Assembly: GCA_964406445.1 (NCBI GenBank)
Contig: CAYORU010000011.1
Coordinates: forward strand, 24,751 to 88,750
Origin: SG8-30 sp964406445
GTDB lineage: Bacteria > Pseudomonadota > Gammaproteobacteria > Steroidobacterales > Steroidobacteraceae
DNA length: 64,000 bases
Direction of reading: 5' to 3'
The translations under genes and the position numbers were made by a program. Under the pieces are notes generated by a model. The model was not told where the DNA came from. It did no database searches and saw nothing but the letters and a program-made list of their open reading frames with translations. Position 1 is the stretch's first letter. Each line of letters opens with the position of its first letter. Positions 1 through 7,884 of the stretch are shown here, piece by piece.

Positions 1-1255
1 TGAAGGTGCCCTCGTTCTCCGCCCAGGACAGGAAGCCGTCCCAGCGCCAGCCGTTCGGCAGGTCGCCGGCGAGCCCGGCGCCGATGCGCAACGTCTCGAC
101 CGTCTGCGCGTTGACGCGCTGGCCGACGTCCTCGAAGAAGTTCTCGATGCGGAAGTCGGAGCCCGAGAAGGTGATCCCGAAGGGGTTGACGCGGGGATCG
201 TTGGCGATGATGAAGCCGCGGCTGCCGCCGCGCACCACCGGCGCAGCGCCGGAGAAGAGCTGGTCCGATTCGCGCTCGTTGTACAGCGCCTCGAGCCTGA
301 ACTCCAGGCTGTCGCCGAAGTCGGTGGTGTTCTGCAGGTAGACCGAGCGCAGGGTCAGCGGGCCGGTCACGTAGTTGTTGTCGTAGCGGTTGAAGCGGTC
401 GGTGGCCGGGTTCACGGCGCGCCAGTTGGAAGCGACGCTGCCATCCACGCCCGGATCGCGGGTGATGCCGTTCGCCGCGACGTAGGGGAAGCCCACCACC
501 GCCGCCAGCCCGTTCTCGCGGAACAGGCCCTCCGGCGTGCCGAGCGAGAGGCCGTTCAGCGGGATGGCCGTCAGCGCCCGGTCCTGCGAGTAGATCGGCT
601 TCTTGTCCACGTAGGACAGCGCCAGCATCCAGTTGCTCGAGCCGAAGCTGTGGCCGAGCAGCAGGTCGGCGCCGATCGACTCGCGGTCGCCCGCGTCCGC
701 CTGCCCGAAGTAGGCCTTGACGCGGCTGCCCTCGAACTTGCGGTAGGTCTGGATGTTGACGACGCCGGCGATGGCATCGGCGCCGTAGATCGCGGTCGCG
801 CCGTCCTGCAGCACCTCGACCCGCTCGATGATCGCCTGCGGGATGGTGTTCAGGTCGACGAAGTCGCGGAAGCCGCGCGTGCCGGCGCCGTTGACCCAGC
901 GATGGCCGTTCACCAGCACCAGCGAGCGGTTCTCGCCCAGGTTGCGGAGATTCAGGCTCGCCGAGCCGTGGCTGGTGCCGGCCGAGCCGTTCAGGTTGAG
1001 GCTCGGGCCCACCGAGGGCAGCGCCTGCAGCGTCTCGCCGATGGAGATCGCCCCGTTGATGCGCAGGTCCGCCTCGCCGAGCGTCTGCACCGGGCTGCTC
1101 GACACCTCGTCGACCCGGCGGATGCGGGAGCCGACCACCGTCACCTCCTGCAGCGCCGCCTCCTGCGCCAGCACCGGCGCGGCTGGCGCGCCGAGCGCCG
1201 CCGCGATCGCGGCCAGCAGCACCGGCGAGACTCGCTTGATCGAGGACGTGTTCAT
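1..1255 (-). CDS. TonB-dependent outer-membrane receptor, N-terminal part
   Basis: The start of a TonB-dependent receptor that runs off the left edge; about 418 residues are visible. It opens with a signal peptide (MNTSSIKRVSP then an Ala-rich core ending near APVLAQE), then a TonB-box-like EVTVVGSRI, a plug domain with the conserved GADAIAGVVNI segment, and the first barrel strands. Such proteins import large or scarce substrates through the outer membrane using TonB energy; the substrate cannot be read from the sequence. It is divergent from a LysR-type gene, with two palindromes in the 168-base gap, so control by that regulator is likely. The start is the first ATG before the signal peptide; the end lies outside the window. 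Confidence 0.9.
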   Translation of the reverse strand, partial: MNTSSIKRVSPVLLAAIAAALGAPAAPVLAQEAALQEVTVVGSRIRRVDEVSSSPVQTLGEADLRINGAISIGETLQALPSVGPSLNLNGSAGTSHGSASLNLRNLGENRSLVLVNGHRWVNGAGTRGFRDFVDLNTIPQAIIERVEVLQDGATAIYGADAIAGVVNIQTYRKFEGSRVKAYFGQADAGDRESIGADLLLGHSFGSSNWMLALSYVDKKPIYSQDRALTAIPLNGLSLGTPEGLFRENGLAAVVGFPYVAANGITRDPGVDGSVASNWRAVNPATDRFNRYDNNYVTGPLTLRSVYLQNTTDFGDSLEFRLEALYNERESDQLFSGAAPVVRGGSRGFIIANDPRVNPFGITFSGSDFRIENFFEDVGQRVNAQTVETLRIGAGLAGDLPNGWRWDGFLSWAENEGTF

Positions 1256-1370
1256 GAAGGACCTCCCCATTCGATGCATCCCCAGTCGGATCCCGCGGCC
1301 GCGCTGGCTGCGGGAAATTCCGGCCGATCCTAGGCAGCATCCGCCAGGTCATGCAATCTGATTACCAATC

Positions 1371-1396
1371 TCGATTATCGAATAACAAATTGTTAT
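1371..1396. promoter_or_regulatory. Two adjacent palindromes in the TonB-receptor/LysR divergent promoter
   Basis: An AT-rich patch in GC-rich DNA holds two perfect inverted repeats: TCGATTATCGA at 1371-1381 (5-1-5) and ATAACAAATTGTTAT at 1382-1396 (7-1-7). LysR-type regulators usually bind such sites between their own gene and the divergent target, so this is the likely operator. The assignment to the neighbouring LysR protein is inference. Confidence 0.55.
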
Positions 1397-1423
1397 GCTA
1401 GTCACGGCCAGCCGGGGAGCCCC

Positions 1424-2386
1424 ATGCCGCGCGCCGACTTCGTCCCGAACCTGCGTAGCCTCGAGTGCCTGCGCGCCACGATCGCGACCGGCTCCGCGAC
1501 CGGCGCCGCGCAGCAGCTCGGGCTCAGCCAGCCGGCCGTCAGCCGGCTGCTCGCTGTGCTCGAGCGCAGCGTCGGCTTCCCGCTGTTCGACCGCCGCAAG
1601 GGGCGCCTCGTGCCGACCCAGGAGGCGCTCGCCTTCTCGCGCGAGGCCGACATCGCGCTGCAGAGCGTGGACCGCGTCGCCAAGCTCGCCCGCAACCTGC
1701 GCAACGAGAATTTCGGCGAGCTGACCATCGTCTCGCCGCCGAGCTTCGCCGAGGGCATCCTCGCGCCGGTGATCGCGAGCTTCATCGCCGGCCACCCCGG
1801 GGTGCGCGTGAGCCTCGATTCGCAGAGCGTCGAGGTCGCGCGCGAGATGGTCGCGCTGCGCGCCGTCGACTGCGGCTTCGTCAAGCTGCCGGTGGACTAC
1901 CCCGGCCTCGCCTGCGAGCCGCTGCTGCGCGCCGGCACGCTCTGCGCCGTGCCCGAAGGCCACCGGCTCGCCCGGCGAAAGGTCATCGCCATCGCCGACC
2001 TGCGCGGCGAGGCGCTGATCCTGCTCGGCAAGGGCCGCGCGTCACGCGCGCAGATCGACGACGCCTTCCGCGCGGAAGGCGTCGAGATGGACGTCCGCGT
2101 CGACACGCACACGGTCAGCGCCGCCTGCGCCTTCGCGCGCGGCGGCACCGGCATCGCCATCGTCAACGAGATGCTCGGCGTGCTCTACGCCGGGCCCGGC
2201 CTCGTCCTGCGCCGCTTCGCGCCCGACTTTCCCCACGAGTACGCGTTCATGACGTCATCCGACGCGCCCATGACCCGCGTGACCCGCGGCTTCCTCGAGC
2301 ACTGCCGCGGCTACTTCGCGCGGCGCCGGCGGGCCTACACGCTCGCGGGCAGCCAGCGCCGCGACGCGTCGCCCGGCGCGCGGTGA
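1424..2386 (+). CDS. LysR-family transcriptional regulator
   Basis: A 320-residue LysR-type regulator. The winged helix-turn-helix occupies about residues 7-66 (TGSATGAAQQLGLSQPAVSR is the recognition region) and is followed by a substrate-binding-like effector domain (from about residue 95, LTIVSPPSFAEGILAPVI). Length is normal for the family. It is transcribed away from the TonB receptor, the usual arrangement for a LysR regulator and its target, so it probably controls uptake of that receptor's substrate. The ligand is unknown. The C-terminal 20 residues are Arg-rich and poorly conserved in character. Confidence 0.9.
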   Translation: MPRADFVPNLRSLECLRATIATGSATGAAQQLGLSQPAVSRLLAVLERSVGFPLFDRRKGRLVPTQEALAFSREADIALQSVDRVAKLARNLRNENFGELTIVSPPSFAEGILAPVIASFIAGHPGVRVSLDSQSVEVAREMVALRAVDCGFVKLPVDYPGLACEPLLRAGTLCAVPEGHRLARRKVIAIADLRGEALILLGKGRASRAQIDDAFRAEGVEMDVRVDTHTVSAACAFARGGTGIAIVNEMLGVLYAGPGLVLRRFAPDFPHEYAFMTSSDAPMTRVTRGFLEHCRGYFARRRRAYTLAGSQRRDASPGAR

Positions 2387-2403
2387 TGCCGTCGACGGAA
2401 CAT

Positions 2404-2429
2404 CGCGACCGGCCAGCCGACCGGTCGCG
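2404..2429. terminator. Hairpin between convergent genes
   Basis: A perfect 9-bp inverted repeat (CGCGACCGG / CCGGTCGCG) with an 8-base loop sits between the 3' ends of the LysR and lipoprotein genes. It lacks a T-tract, so factor-independent termination is only plausible; it could serve both strands. Confidence 0.4.
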
Positions 2430-2449
2430 GAGGCGCCTGCCGCGGTCGA

Positions 2450-2890
2450 TTACGCGGGATCGGTTCCCGCGTCCGGCTGCGGCGCGGGCGGGGGTGCCGC
2501 CGGTGCCGGGACCGCGGGGGCCCCGACGCGCGGCAGAGGTATGACGAAGCTCTCCGGATACTCCCGGTGCTTGTCCGTGATCGCATCGACGATGCCGAGA
2601 TCGAGGAACACGGCGCTCGCCACGATCTTTCCGCCCATCCGGCTCGGGATGGCGCCGGCCACGTCGCGTCCATCCTCGGTCTCGCAATCGTAGGTCAGCG
2701 CGTCGTCCGACTTGCGGACCATCACCGTCGCCGGGATGGACGTCTGCCAGAGACCCCGCTTGTTGCGCAACTTGCAGGACCCATTGGACCCGTCGCTGAA
2801 CGACACAGCGACCGGCGTCATGGCGTCCTCGGTCAGGGTCGCGCACCCGACCGTACCCGCGGCGAGCGCCGCGACCAGCAGATACCTCAT
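2450..2890 (-). CDS. Small putative lipoprotein
   Basis: A 146-residue protein with a short signal peptide ending in a lipobox-like AAGTVGC (Cys16), so it is probably lipid-anchored. The mature part has the pattern of a widespread bacterial lipoprotein family: a Cys-containing strand (NGSCKLRNKRGLW), a PATVMVRKS strand and a second Cys (TYDCETEDG). The C-terminal 25 residues are Pro/Ala-rich and likely disordered. A strong GGAGGAG site precedes the ATG. Its function is unknown. It is a single gene, convergent with the LysR gene. Confidence 0.65.
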   Translation of the reverse strand: MRYLLVAALAAGTVGCATLTEDAMTPVAVSFSDGSNGSCKLRNKRGLWQTSIPATVMVRKSDDALTYDCETEDGRDVAGAIPSRMGGKIVASAVFLDLGIVDAITDKHREYPESFVIPLPRVGAPAVPAPAAPPPAPQPDAGTDPA

Positions 2891-3054
2891 GGAACTCCTC
2901 CCTGGAGCTTGAGACGGGCGGGCCAGTCCTGCTCGACGGTTAGCGACTTCCTGGCCGGCCCGCAGGCAACGAACCCATCCCTCCGACGACCGTCCCGGGA
3001 GATATACACCCGCCGAGCATGCTTTCCAACGGGGAGCCGCCGCCGTAGCGGCCG

Positions 3055-3417
3055 TCAGGCCTCGACGACGGCCTTGAACCCCCCGTAGATCATCCGGCGG
3101 CCGTCGAAGGGCATCGCTTTCGGGTCCATGTAGGGCGCGAGCCGCGGATCCTTCATGACCTTCGCGTTGACCTGGTCGCGGTGCCTACGCGAACGATAGG
3201 TGATCCAGGAGAACCACACGACCTCGTCGCGCTTGAGCTTCACCGCCTGCGGGAAGGACGTCCACTTGCCCGGCTTGACGTCCTCCGCCATGCATTCGAC
3301 GTACTCGAGCGCGCCGTGCTCGCGCCATACCTTCGACGCCAGCCGGGCGATCTTGCGGTACTCGGCGACCCGCTTCTTCGGCACCGGCAGGATGAATCCG
3401 TCCACGTATCGGGCCAT
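3055..3417 (-). CDS. DUF1428 family protein
   Basis: A 120-residue protein starting MARYVDGFILPVPKK, which matches the DUF1428 (YbaA-type) fold, an alpha/beta dimeric barrel-like domain of unknown role. The conserved segments ALEYVECMAEDV, FPQAVKLK, VVWFSWITY and PFDGRRMIYGGF are all present and the length is typical. I chose the internal ATG at 3417 because AGGGGAGA lies just upstream and the family begins here. It shows no clear operon partner. Confidence 0.85.
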   Translation of the reverse strand: MARYVDGFILPVPKKRVAEYRKIARLASKVWREHGALEYVECMAEDVKPGKWTSFPQAVKLKRDEVVWFSWITYRSRRHRDQVNAKVMKDPRLAPYMDPKAMPFDGRRMIYGGFKAVVEA

Positions 3418-3504
3418 GGCGGTCTCCCCTCGTACGGCCGGAAGGGCCGCACCGCCAGTGTACGCCGCCGCCCGAGAGCCGGTGGCCGGGGCGGCCCGAA
3501 GCAC

Positions 3505-3894
3505 TCAGCCTTGCGGCGGAACGCCGGCGGCCTTCACTTCCTTGCGGCCCTCGACGAAGTAATAGACGAGGTAGGCCAGCCCGACCGCGAACGGGATGCA
3601 GGCCAGCGTCGCCTCTTCTTCGCCGGCGACTGCGCCGAGCGTGAAGTAGCCGGCACAGCCGACGAAGGTCCAGATCAGGCCGCGCAGCAGGAACCGCGGC
3701 CGGCTCGTCTCGGCATCGACCGCCTCGGGCGGCAGATCCAGGCCCTTCTCGATCGCTGCCAGCCGCTCCTTGTGGCGCAGGTCGGCGCGCTGCAGCACCT
3801 GCCGGTGCCGGGACACGATGCCGACGATGCCGGCGCTGATGCCGAGGATGATTGCGCTCAGCGGAATCAGGACGGCGATTGATTCGGTTTCCAT
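3505..3894 (-). CDS. DUF6249-type membrane protein
   Basis: A 129-residue inner-membrane protein. One transmembrane helix lies at about residues 7-27, then a charged linker containing RHKERLAAIEKGLDLPPE, then two further hydrophobic segments (about 70-88 and 97-113). The AAIEKG...PPE motif between membrane segments is typical of DUF6249 proteins, which have no assigned function. It follows a 48-residue membrane microprotein gene by 48 bases, and both lie behind the left half of a mirror-image ECF promoter, so it is probably a regulon member of the divergent sigma factor. GGAGATCGCC precedes the ATG. Confidence 0.75.
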   Translation of the reverse strand: METESIAVLIPLSAIILGISAGIVGIVSRHRQVLQRADLRHKERLAAIEKGLDLPPEAVDAETSRPRFLLRGLIWTFVGCAGYFTLGAVAGEEEATLACIPFAVGLAYLVYYFVEGRKEVKAAGVPPQG

Positions 3895-3942
3895 GGCGAT
3901 CTCCAGGGTTGAAAGGCGGATAGGATCGGATCCGGACTGCGC

Positions 3943-4089
3943 TCAGCCGACGACCAGCAGCGCCAGCCATTCAAGGAACACCTGCCACCCTGATGTCGCG
4001 GACTGGCCAGCGAGGAACCCGACGGCGGCCGCGGCAGCGAGGTCGAGCGTCGAGTTCCAGGGCGGAAGGCAGCGGCGTAACCTGTCCAT
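3943..4089 (-). CDS. 48-residue membrane microprotein, putative ECF-regulon member
   Basis: A short open frame (MDRLRRCLPPWNS... ending LEWLALLVVG) predicted to hold one or two hydrophobic helices (about residues 15-25 and 33-47) after a positively charged N-terminus. It is supported by context rather than homology: its ATG sits six bases after a CGTATCA -10 element that is paired with TGAAACCT at 15-bp spacing, the same promoter that serves the divergent sigma gene. The transcript would start at or near the ATG, so it may be leaderless. It lies just ahead of the DUF6249 gene. It could instead be a transcribed leader. Confidence 0.45.
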   Translation of the reverse strand: MDRLRRCLPPWNSTLDLAAAAAVGFLAGQSATSGWQVFLEWLALLVVG

Positions 4090-4095
4090 GGCCGT

Positions 4096-4165
4096 TGATA
4101 CGCAGGACCGGTGCACGAGGTTTCACCTGGGCAGGTGAAACCTGCCGGCGTGATGGCGCGTATCA
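4096..4165. promoter_or_regulatory. Mirror-image divergent ECF sigma promoter pair
   Basis: A perfect 12-bp inverted repeat at 4118-4143 (AGGTTTCACCTG, GG, CAGGTGAAACCT) places TGAAACCT on both strands pointing outward. Exactly 15 bases beyond each copy is the same heptamer CGTATCA (4159-4165 on plus; 4102-4096 on minus). This is the -35 (GAAAC) and -10 (CGTA) layout typical of ECF sigma promoters. It would drive the sigma gene to the right and the microprotein-DUF6249 genes to the left. The spacing and identity are seen directly; autoregulation is inferred. Confidence 0.75.
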
Positions 4166-4193
4166 AGCCCATACCGCGGGAGACGAGCCAGGC

Positions 4194-4730
4194 GTGGACG
4201 AGGCGATCGTCGAGCTGATGCAGGCCGGCCGGCCTGATGCCGCGCTGGCGAGGCTCGTGCCGGCGTACCGACGCCGCGTGTTCGGGCTCGCCTACAGCAT
4301 CCTGCGGGACCGCGCCGCCGCCGAGGACGTGGTGCAGGACGTGTTCGTGAAGCTTTGGCAGGTATCCGGCAGCTATGACGGCAGCGCGAGGCTCTCGACG
4401 TGGATCTATGCGATCACGCGCAATGCCGCCATCAGCGTGCTTCGCAGGCGCACACCGCTGGTCTCGCTGTCGGAGCCGGCGGTCGCGGCGACGGTGGAGG
4501 CATTCGAGGCGCAGGACCCCGCGGCCGCCGACCCGCGGCTGTGGCAGCTCGTGGACGCCCTGCCCGACCGGCAGCGCCAGGCAGTCGTCCTCTTCTACCA
4601 GGAGGACCGCTCGCTCGAGGAGGTGGCGGACATGATGGGCATCCCCGTCAACACGGCGAAGACCCACCTGCACCGCGCGCGGGCACGGCTCGCCGCCCAG
4701 CTCGGCCCGGACCAGGAGAGCGCGGCATGA
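4194..4730 (+). CDS. ECF-type RNA polymerase sigma factor
   Basis: A 178-residue sigma-70 family factor of ECF size. Region 2 spans about residues 15-85 (YSILRDRAAAEDVVQDVFVK and STWIYAITRNAA) and region 4 about 115-165 (LPDRQRQAVVLFYQEDRSLE, then GIPVNTAKTHLHRARARL). The GTG at 4194 is preferred because family homology begins there and GGGAGA precedes it; an upstream extension would cross the promoter. The stop overlaps the next ATG (ATGA), coupling it to an anti-sigma-like protein. An ECF promoter 30 bases upstream suggests autoregulation. Confidence 0.92.
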   Translation: MDEAIVELMQAGRPDAALARLVPAYRRRVFGLAYSILRDRAAAEDVVQDVFVKLWQVSGSYDGSARLSTWIYAITRNAAISVLRRRTPLVSLSEPAVAATVEAFEAQDPAAADPRLWQLVDALPDRQRQAVVLFYQEDRSLEEVADMMGIPVNTAKTHLHRARARLAAQLGPDQESAA

Positions 4731-5140
4731 AGGACACGGGAGACGACAGCATGCAGGCCCTCGACTCGCGGCTCAGGAAGATGTTCTCAGGTCTCGACGC
4801 GGCGCCGGGATTCGACGCGCGGCTCCAGGCGCGCCTGGACGAACTGGCCGCGCAGCCCGAAGCGGCGCTGCGCGCGAGGCTCGAGCGCGAGTACGCCGCA
4901 GCGCGCGCCGCGGCGCTGCGCACGGCCCGCCTCGAGGGCGCGACGATCGGCGTCGCGGGTCTCGGCGCGCTGCTCATGGTCTGGCGCCTTGGGCCGGATC
5001 TCGCCCAGCTGTATTCCGCCTCGGTCCAGGCCGCCGGCCCGGTGACGGCAGGATTCGTGGTGCTGGCGGCGAGCGGCGCCGCGCTTTGGGCGATCCTGCG
5101 GCGCTTCGGCGTCGACCTGCGCCGGCTGATCCGCCCGTAG
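4727..5140 (+). CDS. Membrane protein, probable anti-sigma factor
   Basis: A 137-residue protein with a soluble, helical N-terminal region (about 1-70, rich in Ala, Arg and Glu) followed by two transmembrane segments (about 71-88 and 106-124) and a basic tail. It overlaps the sigma gene by four bases, the usual place for an anti-sigma partner. It lacks the HxxxCxxC zinc anti-sigma motif and has only a very short loop between the helices, so it is not a classical zinc anti-sigma. The role is inferred from position. Confidence 0.6.
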   Translation: MKDTGDDSMQALDSRLRKMFSGLDAAPGFDARLQARLDELAAQPEAALRARLEREYAAARAAALRTARLEGATIGVAGLGALLMVWRLGPDLAQLYSASVQAAGPVTAGFVVLAASGAALWAILRRFGVDLRRLIRP

Positions 5141-5190
5141 CGCCCGCTCGCGGAGTGCGCGTCCGCCGCTCACGGGCGGCGCGGACCCGC

Positions 5191-6621
5191 TTAGCGGATC
5201 GACTCCATCAGCGGCCTGGGATCGTGGACCACGCCGCCCTTCACGACCCGGTACACCTTCGCGAGGTTGCCGACGTCCGCGAGCGGATCCGCATCCAGGA
5301 TCACCAGATCCGCGTGCAGGCCCGGCGCGATGCGGCCGACTTCCCCTTCCATGCCGAGGGCCCGCGCGCCGTTGACGGTGGCGCTTCTCAGGATCTCGAG
5401 CGACGTGAGGCCCGCCTCGAGCATCAGCGCCATCTCGCGATGGATCGAGGGGCCGTGCAGCGTGCCGATGTTGCCGGCGTCGGTGCCCATGACCACCGTG
5501 ATGCCGGCTTCGGCCACGCGGCGCAGGTTGTCCATCCCGATCCGCGGCGGCGGCGCGATCACGTCTGCGGTGACACCCGGCGCCGCCGCCCGGGCCACCA
5601 GCTTCGCGACGCGCTCCGGCCGCTGTTCGGGCGGAATCCCGTCGAGGTCGTCCATCGCGGCGAGCACCTCGGGGTCCGCGCGCCGCGCCTCGATCGGCGT
5701 CGGGCGCCACAGGCCGGAGAGCGCGAGCGGGTAGCCCTGTGTCACGAACAGCGTCGGGCAGTAGAGCACGTCGCGGGACTTCGCCAGCGCCAGGAATTCC
5801 TCGTCCACCGGCGCATCGAACACCGAGTGCACCAGCATGTCGGCGCCGGCCCGCAGCGCCGCCTTGGCGACGACGAGCTCGGTCGCGTGCACCGCGAGGC
5901 GCAGGCCCGCTGCGTGCGCGGCGTCGCCGGCCGCCTTCACGATCGCCTCCTGGGCGGCGAGGTCGTCGCCGGGGCGGTGGATGAACCACACCTTGATCCA
6001 GTCGGGCTCGAGCGGCAGCTGGCGCGCCACCAGGGCGCGCGCCGCCTCGGGCGAGTCGACGCCGATGATCGGCGGATCCCCCAGGTCGAGCTGCGGCCGC
6101 GACACCATCGAGATGAGCGGACCCGCGACCGCCACGTGCGGCGCGATCGGCAGCGCCGCCGCCTGCTTGCGGACCTGGAAGTTCCAGAACGGCCCGCCGA
6201 CGTCCACCACGCCGGTCACGCCGCTCGCGAGCCACACCTTGAAAGTCGCCTCGAGCCGCGCGCGGTTGCGCGCGTCCTCCTTCGCGTAGGGCATGGCTGC
6301 ATTGAAGTCCGCCGCGTCGGGGCGCGTATACAGGTTGCCCGACTGGAAGAAGTGCACGTGCGAGTCGACCAGACCCGGCACCACCCACTTGCCGCGCGCG
6401 TCGATGACTTGCGCGCCCTGCGGCAGCTCGAGGGTGATGCCGCTGCCGGCGAGCTGGATGCGGCCGTCGGAGACCAGGATGGTGGTGTCGCGCCGGACGG
6501 CTTCGTCGCCTGTCTTCGAGGGGTCGATCAGCGTCGCGCCGTTGATGACGAGGACGGGCGCGGCGGCGGCCAGGGTCGACCACAAGAGCAGCCAACAGCC
6601 GAAGCCGAGCCTGCAAGGCAT
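5191..6621 (-). CDS. Secreted metal-dependent amidohydrolase
   Basis: A 476-residue amidohydrolase-superfamily protein with a signal peptide (cleavage near AAAAP, residue 21). Metal and catalytic positions are visible: HVH at 88-90, Lys210 in DWIKVW, His245 in LAVHATE, His265 in LVHSVFD and Asp381 in GTDAGN. This set matches the imidazolonepropionase-like/prolidase branch, which hydrolyses cyclic or dipeptide amide bonds. The export signal suggests periplasmic action. The substrate is unknown. It is convergent with the anti-sigma gene, and a GC-rich imperfect hairpin fills the gap. Confidence 0.88.
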   Translation of the reverse strand: MPCRLGFGCWLLLWSTLAAAAPVLVINGATLIDPSKTGDEAVRRDTTILVSDGRIQLAGSGITLELPQGAQVIDARGKWVVPGLVDSHVHFFQSGNLYTRPDAADFNAAMPYAKEDARNRARLEATFKVWLASGVTGVVDVGGPFWNFQVRKQAAALPIAPHVAVAGPLISMVSRPQLDLGDPPIIGVDSPEAARALVARQLPLEPDWIKVWFIHRPGDDLAAQEAIVKAAGDAAHAAGLRLAVHATELVVAKAALRAGADMLVHSVFDAPVDEEFLALAKSRDVLYCPTLFVTQGYPLALSGLWRPTPIEARRADPEVLAAMDDLDGIPPEQRPERVAKLVARAAAPGVTADVIAPPPRIGMDNLRRVAEAGITVVMGTDAGNIGTLHGPSIHREMALMLEAGLTSLEILRSATVNGARALGMEGEVGRIAPGLHADLVILDADPLADVGNLAKVYRVVKGGVVHDPRPLMESIR

Positions 6622-6717
6622 GCGAATCCCCCTCTCCGTGCAACCCTGATCGTCCCGCGCGGGGGCAGGTCGGTCAAGACGGCGGCGTGCCTGCCAGGAC
6701 GGCCGGGGTCGGGTCGC

Positions 6718-7650
6718 TCAGGGCGCTCGTGACGCGCCGGCGCCACGGCAGTGTTCCCTGAAGTGACGGCGGAACGCCGCAACGCTGCGATACCCGACCT
6801 GTCCGGCGAGGGTCTTGTCGGCTGCCGCGCCGCTCCTCACGAGGCGCTCCGCGGCCTGCATGCGCCTCTGGCGCAGGTAGGCGATCGGCGGGCAGCCCAG
6901 TTCGTGGGCGAACCAGGCGGCGAACTTGGCGCGCGACACCCCGGCGAGCGCCGCGAGCTCGGCGACCGTCCACGTGCGCGCGAGGTCATCCTCGATCGCG
7001 TCCAGCACGGCCCTCAGGCGCGCGTCGCGCCGCGCCGCCATGAGCCCGGCCGCGCCCTGTGCGTTCTCGCAGTGCTCGCGCACGCTCATCGCGAGAAAAA
7101 GCTCCGCGACCCGCGAGGCGAGGCAGTTCGCGTGGTCCCGGGCGGCGTCGGCCTCGCTCGCCATCAGCCGCGCGAGCCCGAGCGGCCAGCGCGTCGCGGC
7201 CTGGCTTCCGGCCACGATGCAGGCGGCCGGAAAGGAAGCGAGCCAGGCCGCCGTCGCCGCATTGCGCGCATCGAAATAGCCGCATACGAGGCCGGTCGCC
7301 GGCAGCCGGCTTGGCGCGCCAAGGGCCACGACGGCCTCGGGATCGCGGCGATCGCGGAACTCCCTTGCGTCGCTGACCACGTGCGGCACGCCGCGACCGA
7401 ACAAGAGCGCGTCGCCGGGTGCGAGGCAGCGCGGCCCCGGCAGCGCCGGCGCGTGCGCCCAGCACCGTCCCGAGACGACGATGTGAAACCCCAGGCGGCC
7501 GTCCGCCGAGGTGTCGATGCCGAAGCGGCCGCACATCTGGCCGTGGAAGAAAACGTCGACGTCGAAGGCGAGTTCGGCGATCTGCAACGCGGCGGCCTCC
7601 TGCCGGCAATGCCCGCAGGGTATGTCCAGCAGACCGCCCGCGGCGGCCAA
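6718..7650 (-). CDS. AraC-family transcriptional regulator with N-terminal cupin domain
   Basis: A 310-residue regulator. The N-terminal half is a cupin_6-type sensor (FHIVVSGRCWAHAP, then LAPGDALLFGRGVPHVVSD). The C-terminal 100 residues form the double helix-turn-helix of AraC proteins (WTVAELAALAGVSRAKFAAW and GYRSVAAFRRHFREHC). An in-frame stop lies just upstream, so the start is probably TTG at 7650, which is unusual and lacks a clear ribosome site. The ligand and targets are unknown. Confidence 0.85.
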   Translation of the reverse strand: MAAAGGLLDIPCGHCRQEAAALQIAELAFDVDVFFHGQMCGRFGIDTSADGRLGFHIVVSGRCWAHAPALPGPRCLAPGDALLFGRGVPHVVSDAREFRDRRDPEAVVALGAPSRLPATGLVCGYFDARNAATAAWLASFPAACIVAGSQAATRWPLGLARLMASEADAARDHANCLASRVAELFLAMSVREHCENAQGAAGLMAARRDARLRAVLDAIEDDLARTWTVAELAALAGVSRAKFAAWFAHELGCPPIAYLRQRRMQAAERLVRSGAAADKTLAGQVGYRSVAAFRRHFREHCRGAGASRAP

Positions 7651-7884
7651 GTGTCACGCCCGTAGACGCGCGCAGCGCAACCGTGGACTCTCGCGCACGA
7701 CGCGCACGACGCGCCCGCCCCGCCCGGCAGGCGGATGCCGCTGATTCACAAGGCTTATTGATGCCGTCTCGCGCCGTGAGGCCGAGCCGCCCGCACGGCT
7801 TGAAGGGTGATGCCGGTCTTCCTGATCGACCTGCCCTCGCGGCAGCGCCGAGAGAATTCAGGCAAGTCTCATCAAGGAGAGGAC

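Noticed and set aside
3993..4193. Upstream extension of the sigma factor to an earlier ATG
   Set aside because: It would run through the mirror-image promoter and adds 67 residues not found in ECF factors; GTG at 4194 fits better.
4787..6643. Very long open frame antisense to the amidohydrolase and anti-sigma genes
   Set aside because: Composition is Arg/Ala/Gly-rich without domains; it is a high-GC shadow of the genes at 4727 and 5191, which have clear family motifs.
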